Source of the DNA: Ornithinimicrobium ciconiae
Lineage (GTDB): Bacteria > Actinomycetota > Actinomycetes > Actinomycetales > Dermatophilaceae
Direction of reading: 5' to 3'
Length of the DNA stretch: 64,000 nucleotides
Assembly (NCBI RefSeq): GCF_007197575.1
Contig: NZ_CP041616.1
Coordinates: 310,001 to 374,000 of the forward strand
Shown: one piece after another, positions 41,725 to 52,040 of the stretch
How positions within the stretch are numbered: position 1 is the first letter of the stretch
How the letters are laid out: the number at the start of each line of letters is the position of its first letter
The notes under the pieces: generated by a model
Told to the model about the DNA's origin: nothing
Databases searched by the model: none
Seen by the model: the letters and a program-made list of their open reading frames with translations, nothing else
Made by a program: the position numbers and the translations under genes

Positions 41725-44700
41725 ATGCCCCCACCTCGCCGTCGCCATATCGTCACCGCCAGGATGCTGCGACCGCTCGACCTGCTGGACCTGGAGGTCA
41801 GGGCGGTCGGTCGGGTCGTCGAGGAGTCCGCCCACGGGCCGGTGCTCGTCTCCGACGGCGAGGACGGACTCCTGATCGTCAACCTCTCCTTCCAGCACCT
41901 CGGTGAGGAGGCGTTCCCCGAGTCTGAGGTATCGCCCGAGCCGTCCGGCCTCGCGGGCCACCGCGCGGCCCGTCCCTCCCGCCTGGTCTACGAGCTGCCC
42001 GCGGGCCTCAGCCTTGACTGGAGCCTCGAGGGACTGCTCGCGGCGATCCCACGGCTCACCCTCAAGGTCGTGCCGCTGGCCACCCCCGGTCCGCCCAGCT
42101 ATCCCGAGGACGAGTCCCCGGGCTCCGGTCCCGGTCTGGTCCTGCCCCCGTGGGTGATCGGGCCAGTGATCGGGCCGGTGATCGGTCCCGTGACCCGTCC
42201 CGTGGGCGGCCGGGGCCTCGAGCTGGTCGTCCGGCACGGCGCGGTGCCGGTGCACCGCGCCGTCGTAGGCGCCGAGCGGGCCAGGCTGCTGCGAGGGCTG
42301 ACCCGGGTGGGCGCCCGGGAGCTGGTGCCGCTGCCCCACCCGATCGACCCGTTCCGACCACGGCCGGGCCGCAAGCCCCACCCGCGGGTGCCGGCCGGCG
42401 ACGAGACCGCGTTGGAGGTGCCCTACCGGCTGATCGTCTCGCCCAGTGCCGAGCACGGGGCGTTCCTGCACGACGTCGAGCCGGTGCTGCCACCGACCGT
42501 GCCCGGCAACGGGCCGGAGGACGAGCCCGGTGTCGACGCCGAGGCAGCGGCGACGAGCCAGCGCGCGCAGCTGTGGCACACCCGGCTCACCACCCGGGTG
42601 GTGAACGAGGACGGCAAGGTCGTCGGCCACACCGAGGGTGGGGTGCAGCGCATCGTTCGCGCGGTCTGGTCCCGTGACCTGGAGCCGGTCGACGCCGGCA
42701 GCGACACCGACGTGCACGAGCCGATGTCGACCAACCCGATCGACCGGCGCAGCCTGGTCCGGCAGAGCGCATCGACGCACGAGGGCGTGACCCCCGTCCC
42801 GTTCCGGGTCCGCAAGCTCTATCTCTCCGCCCTCGGGGCGTGGGTCGACTGGCGCGGGTCGTGGGACACCTCGGAGTATGGCGTGCCCTCCGGCTGGTCG
42901 GGGCAGGTCACCCCGATCACTACCTACCGCCACGTCGCGCAGCAGGGCCGCGACTCCTACGTGCGCCTGACCTACCCCGGCTTCCTCTACCCGTTCGGGC
43001 ACCGCTGCGAGTGGGTCAAGCTGACCGAGCGAAAGGTCCACGAGGCGACCCGCACGGCCTACCTGCGCCAGCGGAACTTCATCGTGCTCAAGGACACCAC
43101 GCGCGCCTGGACCGAGCGGGACACCCCGCTGTCCCGCGTCACCCTCGACCCGCTGGTCACCCCCGACCTGGACCCGATCACCCCCAGCACGCCCCTGGAG
43201 GCGTTCTTCCCGCTGCGCGGTGGCGTCCCGTTCGCGTGGGACATCGCGGGCACCGACCAGACGGGCGAGTCGGTCAGCCTCTCCTCGCCGCTGCTCTTCG
43301 TGCCCGACGTGGCGATCATCGACCGGCTGGGCGACGGGAAGTCGCCCCTGCAGATCGGGCAGGAGATCTCGGCCCTCTACGACCCGCACCGGCGGATCGA
43401 GGCCCGGGGGCAGCAGGTCAGCTTCGCCGCGTCCGCTGCCCACGGCGACACCCAGCTCGAGGTCAACCACCTCACCTGGGACGGGCACCTGGACACCGAG
43501 GCGTTCACCTCCCGGCCCTACCTGCAGCGCAGCAACGCGGTGGTGCCGTCGCTGCGGCACCTGGCCGGTCTGGCGCCCGGGGTCGACCTGGAGTTCAGCA
43601 CCGCCTACCTGGCCGCCGACCCCGACGCGGAGGAGACCGACCAGCCCGGCTTCGGACCGGCCAACCCCTCCGCCCTGTTCCTCACCCTCAGCAGCCCACC
43701 GGTCTCCCTCGACTTCACCTCCGGCTCGGACCGCGCCGGCGGCTTCGTCGCGCCCAACCTGGCCGTGCGGGCGCTGTCCCGGTCGCTCGGAGCGGTCGGC
43801 GACGACGGCAGCACGCCCGGCGGGCTGGCGGACGGGACGTTCGACCCGGCCACCTTCCTGCAGGGCGCCTTGCCCAAGCTGTTCGGCCTGTTCGACCTCG
43901 TCGACCTGATCGAGGCGATCACCGGCGAGGAGCTCACCCTCGACGACGCGCCCTCCTTCGTCACCGACGCCCTCGACACGGTCAGCACGATCGCCACCCA
44001 GGTCCAGCGGCTGACCCAGGCGATCGAGGAGGCCCGGCAGCGGCTGGCCGCCGACCTCGAGGCCGCCCAGGACATGCACCAGGGGGCGATCAGCGCGATC
44101 GAGGACGCCCAGGCCGAGCTGGAGGCCGTCGCCGGCAACCTGCTCACCCAGCTCGCCGCCCTGGGCGACGCGCTCGCGGACCTGCTCGAGGACCCCACGG
44201 CCGCCGACCGCGCCGCCGATGCCGCCGCCGATCTCGCCGGGTCGCTGGAGGACCTGCGCCCGGTCATCACCCACCCGCGGGTGCCCGCGGCGATCCGCTC
44301 CGCGCTCAGCAAACCGCTGGAGGCGCTCACCACCGCCCTGTCGGTGATGGAGGACGTGCTCGACGCCATCGACGCCTTCGTCGAGGGTGTCCTCACGCCG
44401 GCGACCGGCGTCTCCGCCCGGTTCGAGTGGCGTCCGCCGATCGGCAGCTGGCCCGGCGAGCCGCCGGACGCCGTCTTTCACGCCAAGGACCAGCGTGGCT
44501 TCGCCCTCGCCGTCGAGGTGCGCGCCAGCGCCCAGGGGGCGCCCAGCGCCGACGTGAGCGCCGAGCTGCGCGACTTCGCCCTCGTGTTGCTCCCAGGCGA
44601 GCCGCTCATGGCGATGAACTTCTCCCGCATCGGGTTCCGGGTCGGCTCCAACACCAAGCCCGAGGTCGACGTCGTCTTCGGCGGCATGGAGTTCCTCGGG

Positions 44701-45420
44701 GCACTGGGGTTCATCGAGACGCTGCGCCGGATGATCCCGTTCGACGGCTTCGCCGACCCGCCGTATGTCGACGTGTCACCTTCCGGGGTCACCGCCGGGT
44801 TCGACCTGGAGCTGCCCAACGTCTCCGTCGGCGTGTTCAGCCTGGAGAACATCTCCCTCGGCGCCGACGCCCGCGTGCCGTTCCTGGGTGACGCCGTCAC
44901 CGTCGGGTTCAACTTCTGCTCCAAGGAGAGCCCGTTCCGCCTCACCGTCATGTGCATCGGCGGCGGGGGCTGGGTCGCGATCCGCCTCTCACCGATGGGC
45001 ATGGTCTCCCTGGAGATGGGGCTGGAGGCCGCAGCCGCCCTGTCCGTCAACCTCGGCGTGGCCTCCGGCTCGGTGTCGATCACCGTCGGCGTCTACCTGC
45101 GGCTGGAGGGCGAGGCGGGGTCGCTGACCGGCTACTTCCGCATCCGCGGCGAGGTCGACGTGCTGGGGCTGATCTCGGCGTCGATCACCCTCGAGCTGTC
45201 GCTCACCTACGACTTCCCGACCGGCAAGATGATCGGCCGCGCGTCGATCGTCGTCGAGGTGGAGGTGCTGTTCTTCTCCGCCTCCGTCGAGATCTCCGTG
45301 GAGCGCCAGCTGGCCGGGTCCAAGGGCGACCCGGTGTTCAAGGAGATCATGCCGCCGGACTCCGCCGGCCACAGCGATGCCTGGTCCACCTACTGCTCGG
45401 CCTTCGCGCCGGGCGCCTGA
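41725..45420 (+). CDS. Giant soluble protein A, function unknown
   Basis: The 1231-aa protein has no signal peptide and no clear membrane helix. Residues about 1-330 include GLLIVNLSFQHLGEEAF and a Pro/Gly linker with a GPVIGPVIGPV triplet. Residues 340-480 hold the best conserved-looking block: RKLYLSALGAWVDWRGSWDT, RDSYVRLTYPGFLYPFGHRC, WVKLTERKVH. Residues about 760-880 form a long coiled-coil-prone helix (IEEARQRLAADLEAAQDMHQ). The last 330 residues are strands of alternating hydrophobic residues (VSVGVFSLENISLGADARVP, GSVSITVGVYLRLEGEAGSL), like a long beta groove or barrel. GGGGAG precedes the ATG. Similar proteins of unknown function exist in other bacteria (memory only). Tyr is mostly TAC (about 15 of 19 by hand), unlike neighbours. 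Confidence 0.85.
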   Translation: MPPPRRRHIVTARMLRPLDLLDLEVRAVGRVVEESAHGPVLVSDGEDGLLIVNLSFQHLGEEAFPESEVSPEPSGLAGHRAARPSRLVYELPAGLSLDWSLEGLLAAIPRLTLKVVPLATPGPPSYPEDESPGSGPGLVLPPWVIGPVIGPVIGPVTRPVGGRGLELVVRHGAVPVHRAVVGAERARLLRGLTRVGARELVPLPHPIDPFRPRPGRKPHPRVPAGDETALEVPYRLIVSPSAEHGAFLHDVEPVLPPTVPGNGPEDEPGVDAEAAATSQRAQLWHTRLTTRVVNEDGKVVGHTEGGVQRIVRAVWSRDLEPVDAGSDTDVHEPMSTNPIDRRSLVRQSASTHEGVTPVPFRVRKLYLSALGAWVDWRGSWDTSEYGVPSGWSGQVTPITTYRHVAQQGRDSYVRLTYPGFLYPFGHRCEWVKLTERKVHEATRTAYLRQRNFIVLKDTTRAWTERDTPLSRVTLDPLVTPDLDPITPSTPLEAFFPLRGGVPFAWDIAGTDQTGESVSLSSPLLFVPDVAIIDRLGDGKSPLQIGQEISALYDPHRRIEARGQQVSFAASAAHGDTQLEVNHLTWDGHLDTEAFTSRPYLQRSNAVVPSLRHLAGLAPGVDLEFSTAYLAADPDAEETDQPGFGPANPSALFLTLSSPPVSLDFTSGSDRAGGFVAPNLAVRALSRSLGAVGDDGSTPGGLADGTFDPATFLQGALPKLFGLFDLVDLIEAITGEELTLDDAPSFVTDALDTVSTIATQVQRLTQAIEEARQRLAADLEAAQDMHQGAISAIEDAQAELEAVAGNLLTQLAALGDALADLLEDPTAADRAADAAADLAGSLEDLRPVITHPRVPAAIRSALSKPLEALTTALSVMEDVLDAIDAFVEGVLTPATGVSARFEWRPPIGSWPGEPPDAVFHAKDQRGFALAVEVRASAQGAPSADVSAELRDFALVLLPGEPLMAMNFSRIGFRVGSNTKPEVDVVFGGMEFLGALGFIETLRRMIPFDGFADPPYVDVSPSGVTAGFDLELPNVSVGVFSLENISLGADARVPFLGDAVTVGFNFCSKESPFRLTVMCIGGGGWVAIRLSPMGMVSLEMGLEAAAALSVNLGVASGSVSITVGVYLRLEGEAGSLTGYFRIRGEVDVLGLISASITLELSLTYDFPTGKMIGRASIVVEVEVLFFSASVEISVERQLAGSKGDPVFKEIMPPDSAGHSDAWSTYCSAFAPGA

Positions 45421-45436
45421 GCAGCCGGAGCCCGAC

Positions 45437-48400
45437 ATGACCGCCACCCGCTTCCTGGCCACCGCCCTCCCCTACTCCCTCGCGAAGGACGCGCCGTTCC
45501 ACTGCTCGGTGTTCTTCACCCACCGACTCACCCCCGAGCAGCCGGACGCGACGCTCGCCGACTTCCCGGACGCCGAGCGCTGGGTCAAGACCCTGCTCGA
45601 GGGCCGACTGGTGCTGGTCACCGACACGGAACCGGACGGCATACCGGTGCGGTTGGTCTCCACCCCCGACCAGGACCACTTCACCGCCGTCTTCCCCGGC
45701 ACGATGCCGGTCGCCGGGTTCGCCACGCCCAAGGTCACGGGCCAGCCGTGGACGAGCTATCCCGCGCACGCGGTGGAGGGCCACGCGGTGGCTACCCACA
45801 TCGGCTCCATCAACCACTCGCCGCTGACCCCGCCGAGCGTGCACGGCAACCCCGTCGTCGAGGCGGTCTTCGACCAGCTCGAGCAGTTCCAGGAGTCACT
45901 CGGGACACTACGCGGCATCGCGGTCGACGGGTTCCCCCAGCGGGAGGCCCAGAACCTGGCCCGCAAGCTGGCCGAGGCGCAGGCGACGCTGGGCCTGGAC
46001 AAGCGCCGCGGCTATCCCTCCCAGCCCAACCCCGGGACCTCCGCCGTCGAGATCTTGCTGCAGGACGAGGGCAGCGGGGACGCGACGACCACCAGGCGGC
46101 TCGACGCCCTGCTCAACGAGCCCCACGAGGAGCTCCCGCCGGCCCTGCAGACCCTCGTCGACGTCCACGCCGCGCGCCGCTTCTACCAGCGCGAGGAGAT
46201 CCCCTACGAGGAGCGGCCCGTCGAGGGTGCGACCACGCCGGCGGTGGAGGTCCCGGAACAGGACTTCCACGAGCGTGCCGCATCACTGGGCAGCACCCCG
46301 GTGCTGCTGCGCACCGTCGGCCTGGTGGTCGACGTCGCCGTCGAGGACCCCAAGCACCTCGACCTGCTGGCCAAGGCCACGTGGGTCAGCGCCCGGCTCG
46401 AACCGGGCAGCGCGGCCAAGGACCTCGTCCGGCTCGCGCCGCCCCGCACCTGGTGCGAGTCGGACGGCAGGGGCCACTGGCGTGCGGTCTCCTCCGGCGC
46501 CTGGTCCGGCGGGGCACTCCCGCTCGGACAACCCCGCGTCTACACGGTGCTGGACCTCGACCCGGACGCCTCCGGGCTCAAGCTGGAGCAGCACCTGCGC
46601 GACCTGCCACGGTCGCTGGCCACCGAGCTCAACGGCGACCCGGTCACCGCGGCCCCGGCCTCGCTGCGCTCGACCGGCTTCTCGATCGCCCGGGTCGCGC
46701 GCGACGAGCAGGTGCTCGCACAGGTCCAGCGGGCCGAGACCTTCGCCGACGTCGAGGACGGGCCGGGCGTGGCCGGCCAGGACCTCGCCTACGACGACGT
46801 GGTGCGCGGGATCCGGCTCGAGGTCTGGGACGACGACAGCCAGGCCTGGCACTCCGTGCACGAGCGGCTCGTCGACGTGGAGGCGGGCGGCCGGAGCGTG
46901 CTGAAGGCCGAGCCGGACACCGGCTTCCTGCAGCTCACCGGGCTGACACGGGCCCCCGGCGAGGACACGGCCTATCACCTGCACGAGGTCTTCGTCGGTT
47001 GGGACGGGTGGAGCCTGTCCGCGTCCCGGCCCGGCAAGCTCATCGTCCACGGTGACGGCACCAACGGGCCGGCCGGCGAGGAGCTGGTCCTGGACGAGCC
47101 ACCCGGTGACCCGGCCAGTCACGTCCTGATCCGCACCACGGTCGCCCCGGGGACCCTGCCGTGGCTGCGCTACGGCCGGCGCTACTCCTTCCGGGTGCGC
47201 GGGGTGGACCTCGCCGGCAACTCGGTGCCCCGGCCCGCGGCCCGGACCGTCGGCCGCGGGGCGGTCGCCGCTGCCCGCGACCGCCTGGACCTGCTGCGCA
47301 CCACCTATGCCGAGCAGGAGCGGGCGGGCCTCCTCGGCCCGGTCCGGGAGCGGCTGATCGCCCGGGAACCTGCCCCGGAGAGCGAGCCGATCCTGCGCAG
47401 GCTGATCGAGGTCGGTGCCCGGGAGGGGGCCGAGGTCGCCGAGGAGCTGGAAGCGGCCTACCGCGAGGCCTTCGTGGAGACCGCGCCCGGCGTGACGCTG
47501 CCGCCGGAGGCGGTGACCGGTGACCGGCAGGTCGACCGGTTGCTGCGGTCCCGGCTGACCGCCGCGGTCGAGCGGGAGCGCACCGCCCCGGGGGTGGCCC
47601 TGCGCCGCGGCGCCGAGCTCGCCCTGGCCGAGGTCGTCCGCCGTGCCGAGACCTGGCGGGCGCGGCCCCAGCTGAGCATCACGCCCGAGGCGTTCGCCCG
47701 CCTGGACGACACCGTCGACCCGATCCGGAGGCGGCGGGAGGTGCCGCCCGTCCTCCGCCCTCCCGGTGGCGGGCCGGTCATCGAGCCGGAGCCGCCGGAG
47801 GTCCCGGTGGTGACCACGCCCCGCCCGTTCCTGCGCTGGCACCCGGTGCCGCCGCCGGCGCTTGTGGCCAGGTCGCCGCTGACCACCGGCGAGTCACTCC
47901 AGCGCCTGGTGATCCGGGACGACACGCCGACCGAGCGGCATGTGGTGCCGCCGAAGGGCACCCAGCTCGAGGCCGAGCAGCACGGCATGTTCGACGCCGC
48001 CATCGGCTCGTCGGACCCGACCCTGCACGACCAACTCCTCGCCACGGCCTACAAGGAGCGGGGGACTCTCCTCGATGAGTTCATCCAGGACCTCGACGAC
48101 CCTGACGCCGTCCTGCCCCAGCCGGGGATCGCGCTGCACACCCGCCTCGGCGCCGATCCCGACGCGGCGGTGACCCTCGCCGACATCACCGCCACGCGCG
48201 ACACCCCGCTGGGCGAGGGGCAGTACGTCGTCCACGACACCGACCAGCTGGTGCTGCCCTACCTGCCGGACGTGCTCGCCCACGGCGCGTCGCTGGTCTT
48301 CTACGACGCCGGTGCGCCGCACACCCTCGCCGAGCCGCGGGTCCTGCAGACGGCACTGCTGGAGTATGCCGGGAGCTGGCCCCGGGTGGAGCCGTTGCGT

Positions 48401-50176
48401 CTGGTGCTGGTCGCCGGGGAGGAGCTGGGTGCGCGACGGGTCGGCAACGTCGTGGAGGTCGCGCTCCCCGCCGGGGAGCAGGTGCGGGTGGCAATGTCCT
48501 CCTCGATGGACGAGGAGGCGCTGCAGGTCCTCGGGCCGTGGCGCTCGCACGTGGCCTCGGCCTCGGGCGACGACGGCGACCCTGCTGCCGCCGCGGCACG
48601 GGCCGTCCTGGCGCGGGCCGCCGGCAATGGCTGGTTCTGGTGGCTGACGCCCTCCCACGACCTGCGTCTCGTGCACGCGGTCCGGCGCCCGGTGCACCCG
48701 CCCGAGCTGCCCGCCCTGCGGGTGCTGCACCGCCCTCCGGGGCTGACCGTCGCCGGGCTCGTCGGGGTGGTCGACGTGCACGGACCGAGCACCGAGCGCA
48801 TCGCGCTCGAGGCCACCTGGTCGGAGTGGGTCGACGACCTGGCCACCGACGGGCCGGTGCGGGTGGACCGCCAGGACGTGGTCCTGTCCTCTCCGGTCCA
48901 GCCCGACGAGCGCTTCGGACTGCTCTACCTGGTCGACGCGGTCCTGCCCGGTGCCGACGGCAACCCGCCGGTGGTCTCGCACAAGGCGATCCAGAACTTC
49001 CCGGACACCCACCACCGCCGGGTGAGCTACGCCGCGCGCGGCGTCACCCGCTACGCCGAGTTCTTCGACCCCGCCGAGCTGCCCGCGGCCGATGAGCCGA
49101 CCCTGCTCGGGGAGTCTCGCGACCTGACCGTCGTGAGCTCGGCGCGGCCGGCCGCGCCCGAGGTGAGTGACGTCATACCCCTGCTGTTGTGGGACCAGGA
49201 GACCGAGCCGGACCAGCCCTTCGCGCTGCGCCGCACCCGCCGGTCCGGGGCGCGGGTGTGGCTGCAGCGGCCGTGGTTCTCCTCCGGGGACGGTGAGCTG
49301 CTGGCCGTGGTGCTCGGCACCGAGGCGGTCCCGCCCACGCTGTCCTCGCGCTGGGCCAGGGACCCGGTGCAGGTCACGGGGACCCCGCCCAGCACGACCC
49401 TGCTCCCGCTGGTCACCCCGGCCGAGCTCCTCCTCGGCGCCGCGGCCGGCGGGGTCGTCGACCCACGACCGGGCCGACCGGTGACCCTGGCCCGCGCGAC
49501 CAAGCTCGTCGACGCCAGGGGCAACCCGACGGTGACCGTGCTGGGCTACCAGCCGGAATACCATCCCGGCCGCAAGCAGTGGTTCGTCGACGTGGCGCTG
49601 GACCCGGGCGACTCGCTGTGGCCGTTCGTGCGGCTCGTCGTCGCTCGCTACCAGCCCGACTCGCTGCCCGCGTGCGACCTGTCGCCGGTGGTCCTGACCG
49701 ACTGGGTGCAGCCGCTGCCGGAGCGGACCGCGACGGCCAACCGGCGGACCGAGGAGACGGTGCGGATGACGGTCACCGGCCCGATCGGGCTGGCGCGGCT
49801 GCCCCGGCCCCGGATGGTGGGCGGACCGCCCTCCGGCGAGGGGCCGGTGCCGCAGGCCGACGCCGTGCTGCGCGTGGCCCGGGAGGTCTTCGCGACGGTG
49901 CAGCAGGCGCCACCGGAGGGTGGCGGGGACCTGGACTGGACGAGCCTGCCCCGGGTGCGCCTGCCGCTGGCCGGGATGACCGGCGCCCGCGCGACGTGGT
50001 CGCACGAGCTGGAGCTGCCGGAGCCGGTGGACCTGGCCACGCCCGGCTCCAGCGAGCGGTTCCGGGTGCTGGTCGAGGAGTACGAGTACTTCGACGCCGA
50101 CCCGGAGGACGGCGCGAAGGAGGGGGTGCCGGGCACCGCGCAGCGCCTGGTCTACGCCGACCACTTCCCGCTGTAG
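45437..50176 (+). CDS. Giant soluble protein B, function unknown
   Basis: The 1579-aa protein starts 16 nt after gene A with GGAG in front of ATG 45437; the frame is open 20 codons earlier inside A, which is not needed. It lacks signal peptide and membrane helices. Fibronectin-III-like strands are visible at LPWLRYGRRYSFRVRGVDLA (about 590) and ERFRVLVEEYEYFD at the very end. The middle (about 610-800) is helical and charged, followed by a Pro/Glu-rich hinge (PGGGPVIEPEPPEVPVV) and a second beta-rich half with FGLLYLVDAVLPGADGNPPV. I recognise no enzyme motif. Close spacing and matching composition suggest it works with A, perhaps as a large complex or coat. Confidence 0.85.
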   Translation: MTATRFLATALPYSLAKDAPFHCSVFFTHRLTPEQPDATLADFPDAERWVKTLLEGRLVLVTDTEPDGIPVRLVSTPDQDHFTAVFPGTMPVAGFATPKVTGQPWTSYPAHAVEGHAVATHIGSINHSPLTPPSVHGNPVVEAVFDQLEQFQESLGTLRGIAVDGFPQREAQNLARKLAEAQATLGLDKRRGYPSQPNPGTSAVEILLQDEGSGDATTTRRLDALLNEPHEELPPALQTLVDVHAARRFYQREEIPYEERPVEGATTPAVEVPEQDFHERAASLGSTPVLLRTVGLVVDVAVEDPKHLDLLAKATWVSARLEPGSAAKDLVRLAPPRTWCESDGRGHWRAVSSGAWSGGALPLGQPRVYTVLDLDPDASGLKLEQHLRDLPRSLATELNGDPVTAAPASLRSTGFSIARVARDEQVLAQVQRAETFADVEDGPGVAGQDLAYDDVVRGIRLEVWDDDSQAWHSVHERLVDVEAGGRSVLKAEPDTGFLQLTGLTRAPGEDTAYHLHEVFVGWDGWSLSASRPGKLIVHGDGTNGPAGEELVLDEPPGDPASHVLIRTTVAPGTLPWLRYGRRYSFRVRGVDLAGNSVPRPAARTVGRGAVAAARDRLDLLRTTYAEQERAGLLGPVRERLIAREPAPESEPILRRLIEVGAREGAEVAEELEAAYREAFVETAPGVTLPPEAVTGDRQVDRLLRSRLTAAVERERTAPGVALRRGAELALAEVVRRAETWRARPQLSITPEAFARLDDTVDPIRRRREVPPVLRPPGGGPVIEPEPPEVPVVTTPRPFLRWHPVPPPALVARSPLTTGESLQRLVIRDDTPTERHVVPPKGTQLEAEQHGMFDAAIGSSDPTLHDQLLATAYKERGTLLDEFIQDLDDPDAVLPQPGIALHTRLGADPDAAVTLADITATRDTPLGEGQYVVHDTDQLVLPYLPDVLAHGASLVFYDAGAPHTLAEPRVLQTALLEYAGSWPRVEPLRLVLVAGEELGARRVGNVVEVALPAGEQVRVAMSSSMDEEALQVLGPWRSHVASASGDDGDPAAAAARAVLARAAGNGWFWWLTPSHDLRLVHAVRRPVHPPELPALRVLHRPPGLTVAGLVGVVDVHGPSTERIALEATWSEWVDDLATDGPVRVDRQDVVLSSPVQPDERFGLLYLVDAVLPGADGNPPVVSHKAIQNFPDTHHRRVSYAARGVTRYAEFFDPAELPAADEPTLLGESRDLTVVSSARPAAPEVSDVIPLLLWDQETEPDQPFALRRTRRSGARVWLQRPWFSSGDGELLAVVLGTEAVPPTLSSRWARDPVQVTGTPPSTTLLPLVTPAELLLGAAAGGVVDPRPGRPVTLARATKLVDARGNPTVTVLGYQPEYHPGRKQWFVDVALDPGDSLWPFVRLVVARYQPDSLPACDLSPVVLTDWVQPLPERTATANRRTEETVRMTVTGPIGLARLPRPRMVGGPPSGEGPVPQADAVLRVAREVFATVQQAPPEGGGDLDWTSLPRVRLPLAGMTGARATWSHELELPEPVDLATPGSSERFRVLVEEYEYFDADPEDGAKEGVPGTAQRLVYADHFPL

Positions 50177-50248
50177 ACCTCACGGCACGTGTGGACAACG
50201 ACCGAGTTGTCGACGATGCTGTCGGGTGATTGAGCGACGGGCTCAACA

Positions 50249-50263
50249 CGTGGCGTCGCCACG
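50249..50263. repeat. Short hairpin upstream of the BCCT gene
   Basis: CGTGGC and GCCACG flank a 3-nt loop within the 131-nt gap between gene B and the transporter. It may be a weak terminator for the giant pair or part of the transporter leader. Confidence 0.35.
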
Positions 50264-50307
50264 GGCGTGTCGCCAGCCATCGATTGACAGTGCATGGAGG
50301 TGCTCAG

Positions 50308-52035
50308 ATGGATCGACTCGCGCGGCGGCTCGGACTGAAAACTGACCCCACGATCTTCTTCGTGTCCGCGGGGCTGATGATCGTCTTCCTGATCCTGCTG
50401 CTGGCCATGCCCGGCCCGATCGGCAGGGTCTTCGCCGACGGACGAGATTGGATCGTGAGCAGCCTCGGATGGTTCTTCATCCTTGGGGTGACCATCTGGG
50501 TGCTCTTCCTGATCTGGGTGGCGTTCAGCAAGTACGGCAACCTCAAGCTCGGCAAGGACGACGACGAGCCGGCCTACTCCAACCTGTCCTGGTTCGCGAT
50601 GCTCTTCGCCGGTGGCATCGGCACCGTCCTGATGTTCTGGGGGGTCGCCGAGCCGATCTCACACTTCTCGAATCCCCCTTTCGCCGGGGTCGACCCCTAC
50701 AGCATCGATGCCGCCCGCGATGCGATGAGCATCTCGTTGTACCACCTGAGTATTCACACCTGGGCGATCTTCACGTTGCCCGGTCTGGCGTTCGGATTCT
50801 TCATCTACCGCTATGACCTGCCGATGCGCTTCTCCTCGGTCTTCTATCCCATCCTCAAGGAGCGAATCCACGGCCCGATCGGCAAGACGGTCGACATCTT
50901 CGCTGTGCTCGGCACGCTGTTCGGCCTGGCGGTCTCCCTCGGCCTGGGCACCTCGCAGATCGCCGCTGGCCTGAACCACCTGACCGGCGTGTCGAACAAC
51001 ACGATGCTGCGCGTGGTGATCATCACCGTCCTGACGCTCGTCGCGACCGCCTCGATCGTGGCCGGCCTGGACAAGGGTGTGAAGCGCCTGTCCAACATCA
51101 ACATCCTGGGTGCGGTCGCCCTGATGCTGTTCGTCCTGTTCGCCGGGGACACGGTCTTCCTGCTGCGCCAGCTCATCGAGAGCACCGGTGTGTACTTCCA
51201 GGACGTCATTCGGTTGGCCTTCTGGAACGACGCCATGGCCCAGTTCGGCAAGGAAGAGGGTTGGGGCTGGCAGGGCGGCTGGACCGTCTTCTACTGGGCC
51301 TGGACCGTGACGTGGTCACCGTTCATGGGTGTCTTCCTGGCACGCATCTCCCGCGGCCGGACCATCAAGCAGTTCGTGGGCGGCGTGCTGGTGGCCCCCT
51401 CGGTGTTCACCCTGGTGTGGTTCGTGACCTTTGGGTGGTCGGCCATGGAGCTGGACGGCATCGGGGGCGAGGGTGGCCCGATCTCCGCGGCGGTCGGCGA
51501 GAGTGTCCCGACGGCGATCTACGATTTCCTCGAGAACTATCCGCTCGCCACTCTGCTCTCCGGGGTCGCCGTCGTCATCGTCGCGCTCTTCTTCGCGACA
51601 TCCTCAGACTCCGCTTCACTGGTCGTGGACATGTTGTGTGCGGGTGATGCTGAGTCCGGACCAGTGCGGCAACGGGTCTTCTGGGGCATCTCCGAGGGCT
51701 TCCTGGCGGCCTCTCTCATCGTGCTCGGCGGGGAGGAAGGGCTGCAGACCTTGCAACAGGTGATCACCGTGATGGGCCTGCCGGTCTTTGTCCTGGTCTT
51801 CGCCATGCTGTTCATGCTGTTGATGGGCTTCCGCATGGAAAGCAAGCGGGCACGTGGCAGACGCCAGCCCGGTGACCCGGCAGCGGCCGCCCTCGCCAGC
51901 AGCGGATCGGAAGACGCTCTTGCGGCGACCGGTCCCCTGGCTGCAGACGAGGACGCAGTCGGTGCTCACGCGGACCGTAGCGGCACCCCCCACCAGCAGA
52001 CTGATCCCCGCTCCGGAGCACAGGGCCCGAGCTGA
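50308..52035 (+). CDS. BCCT family betaine/choline/carnitine transporter
   Basis: The 575-aa protein has 12 predicted membrane helices. The BCCT substrate segment WTVFYWAWTVTWSPFMGVFL followed by ARISRGRTIKQF is complete, and the first unwound helix GIGTVLMFWGVAEPISHF is typical. It imports a quaternary ammonium osmolyte by sodium or proton symport at the plasma membrane. Start MDRLARRLGL with GGAGG seven bases before the ATG; the 26 codons upstream are dismissed. A 70-residue polar C-terminal tail may sense osmotic state. No betaine synthesis genes adjoin. Confidence 0.94.
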   Translation: MDRLARRLGLKTDPTIFFVSAGLMIVFLILLLAMPGPIGRVFADGRDWIVSSLGWFFILGVTIWVLFLIWVAFSKYGNLKLGKDDDEPAYSNLSWFAMLFAGGIGTVLMFWGVAEPISHFSNPPFAGVDPYSIDAARDAMSISLYHLSIHTWAIFTLPGLAFGFFIYRYDLPMRFSSVFYPILKERIHGPIGKTVDIFAVLGTLFGLAVSLGLGTSQIAAGLNHLTGVSNNTMLRVVIITVLTLVATASIVAGLDKGVKRLSNINILGAVALMLFVLFAGDTVFLLRQLIESTGVYFQDVIRLAFWNDAMAQFGKEEGWGWQGGWTVFYWAWTVTWSPFMGVFLARISRGRTIKQFVGGVLVAPSVFTLVWFVTFGWSAMELDGIGGEGGPISAAVGESVPTAIYDFLENYPLATLLSGVAVVIVALFFATSSDSASLVVDMLCAGDAESGPVRQRVFWGISEGFLAASLIVLGGEEGLQTLQQVITVMGLPVFVLVFAMLFMLLMGFRMESKRARGRRQPGDPAAAALASSGSEDALAATGPLAADEDAVGAHADRSGTPHQQTDPRSGAQGPS

Positions 52036-52040
52036 GGTGG

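Noticed and set aside
41659..44481. 940-aa open frame on the reverse strand across giant gene A
   Set aside because: Antisense to a much better coding frame, low-complexity Gly/Arg/Val content, no ribosome binding site; a by-product of high GC.
47894..50164. 756-aa reverse open frame within giant gene B
   Set aside because: Same reasoning: mirror of codon-position GC bias, no family features.
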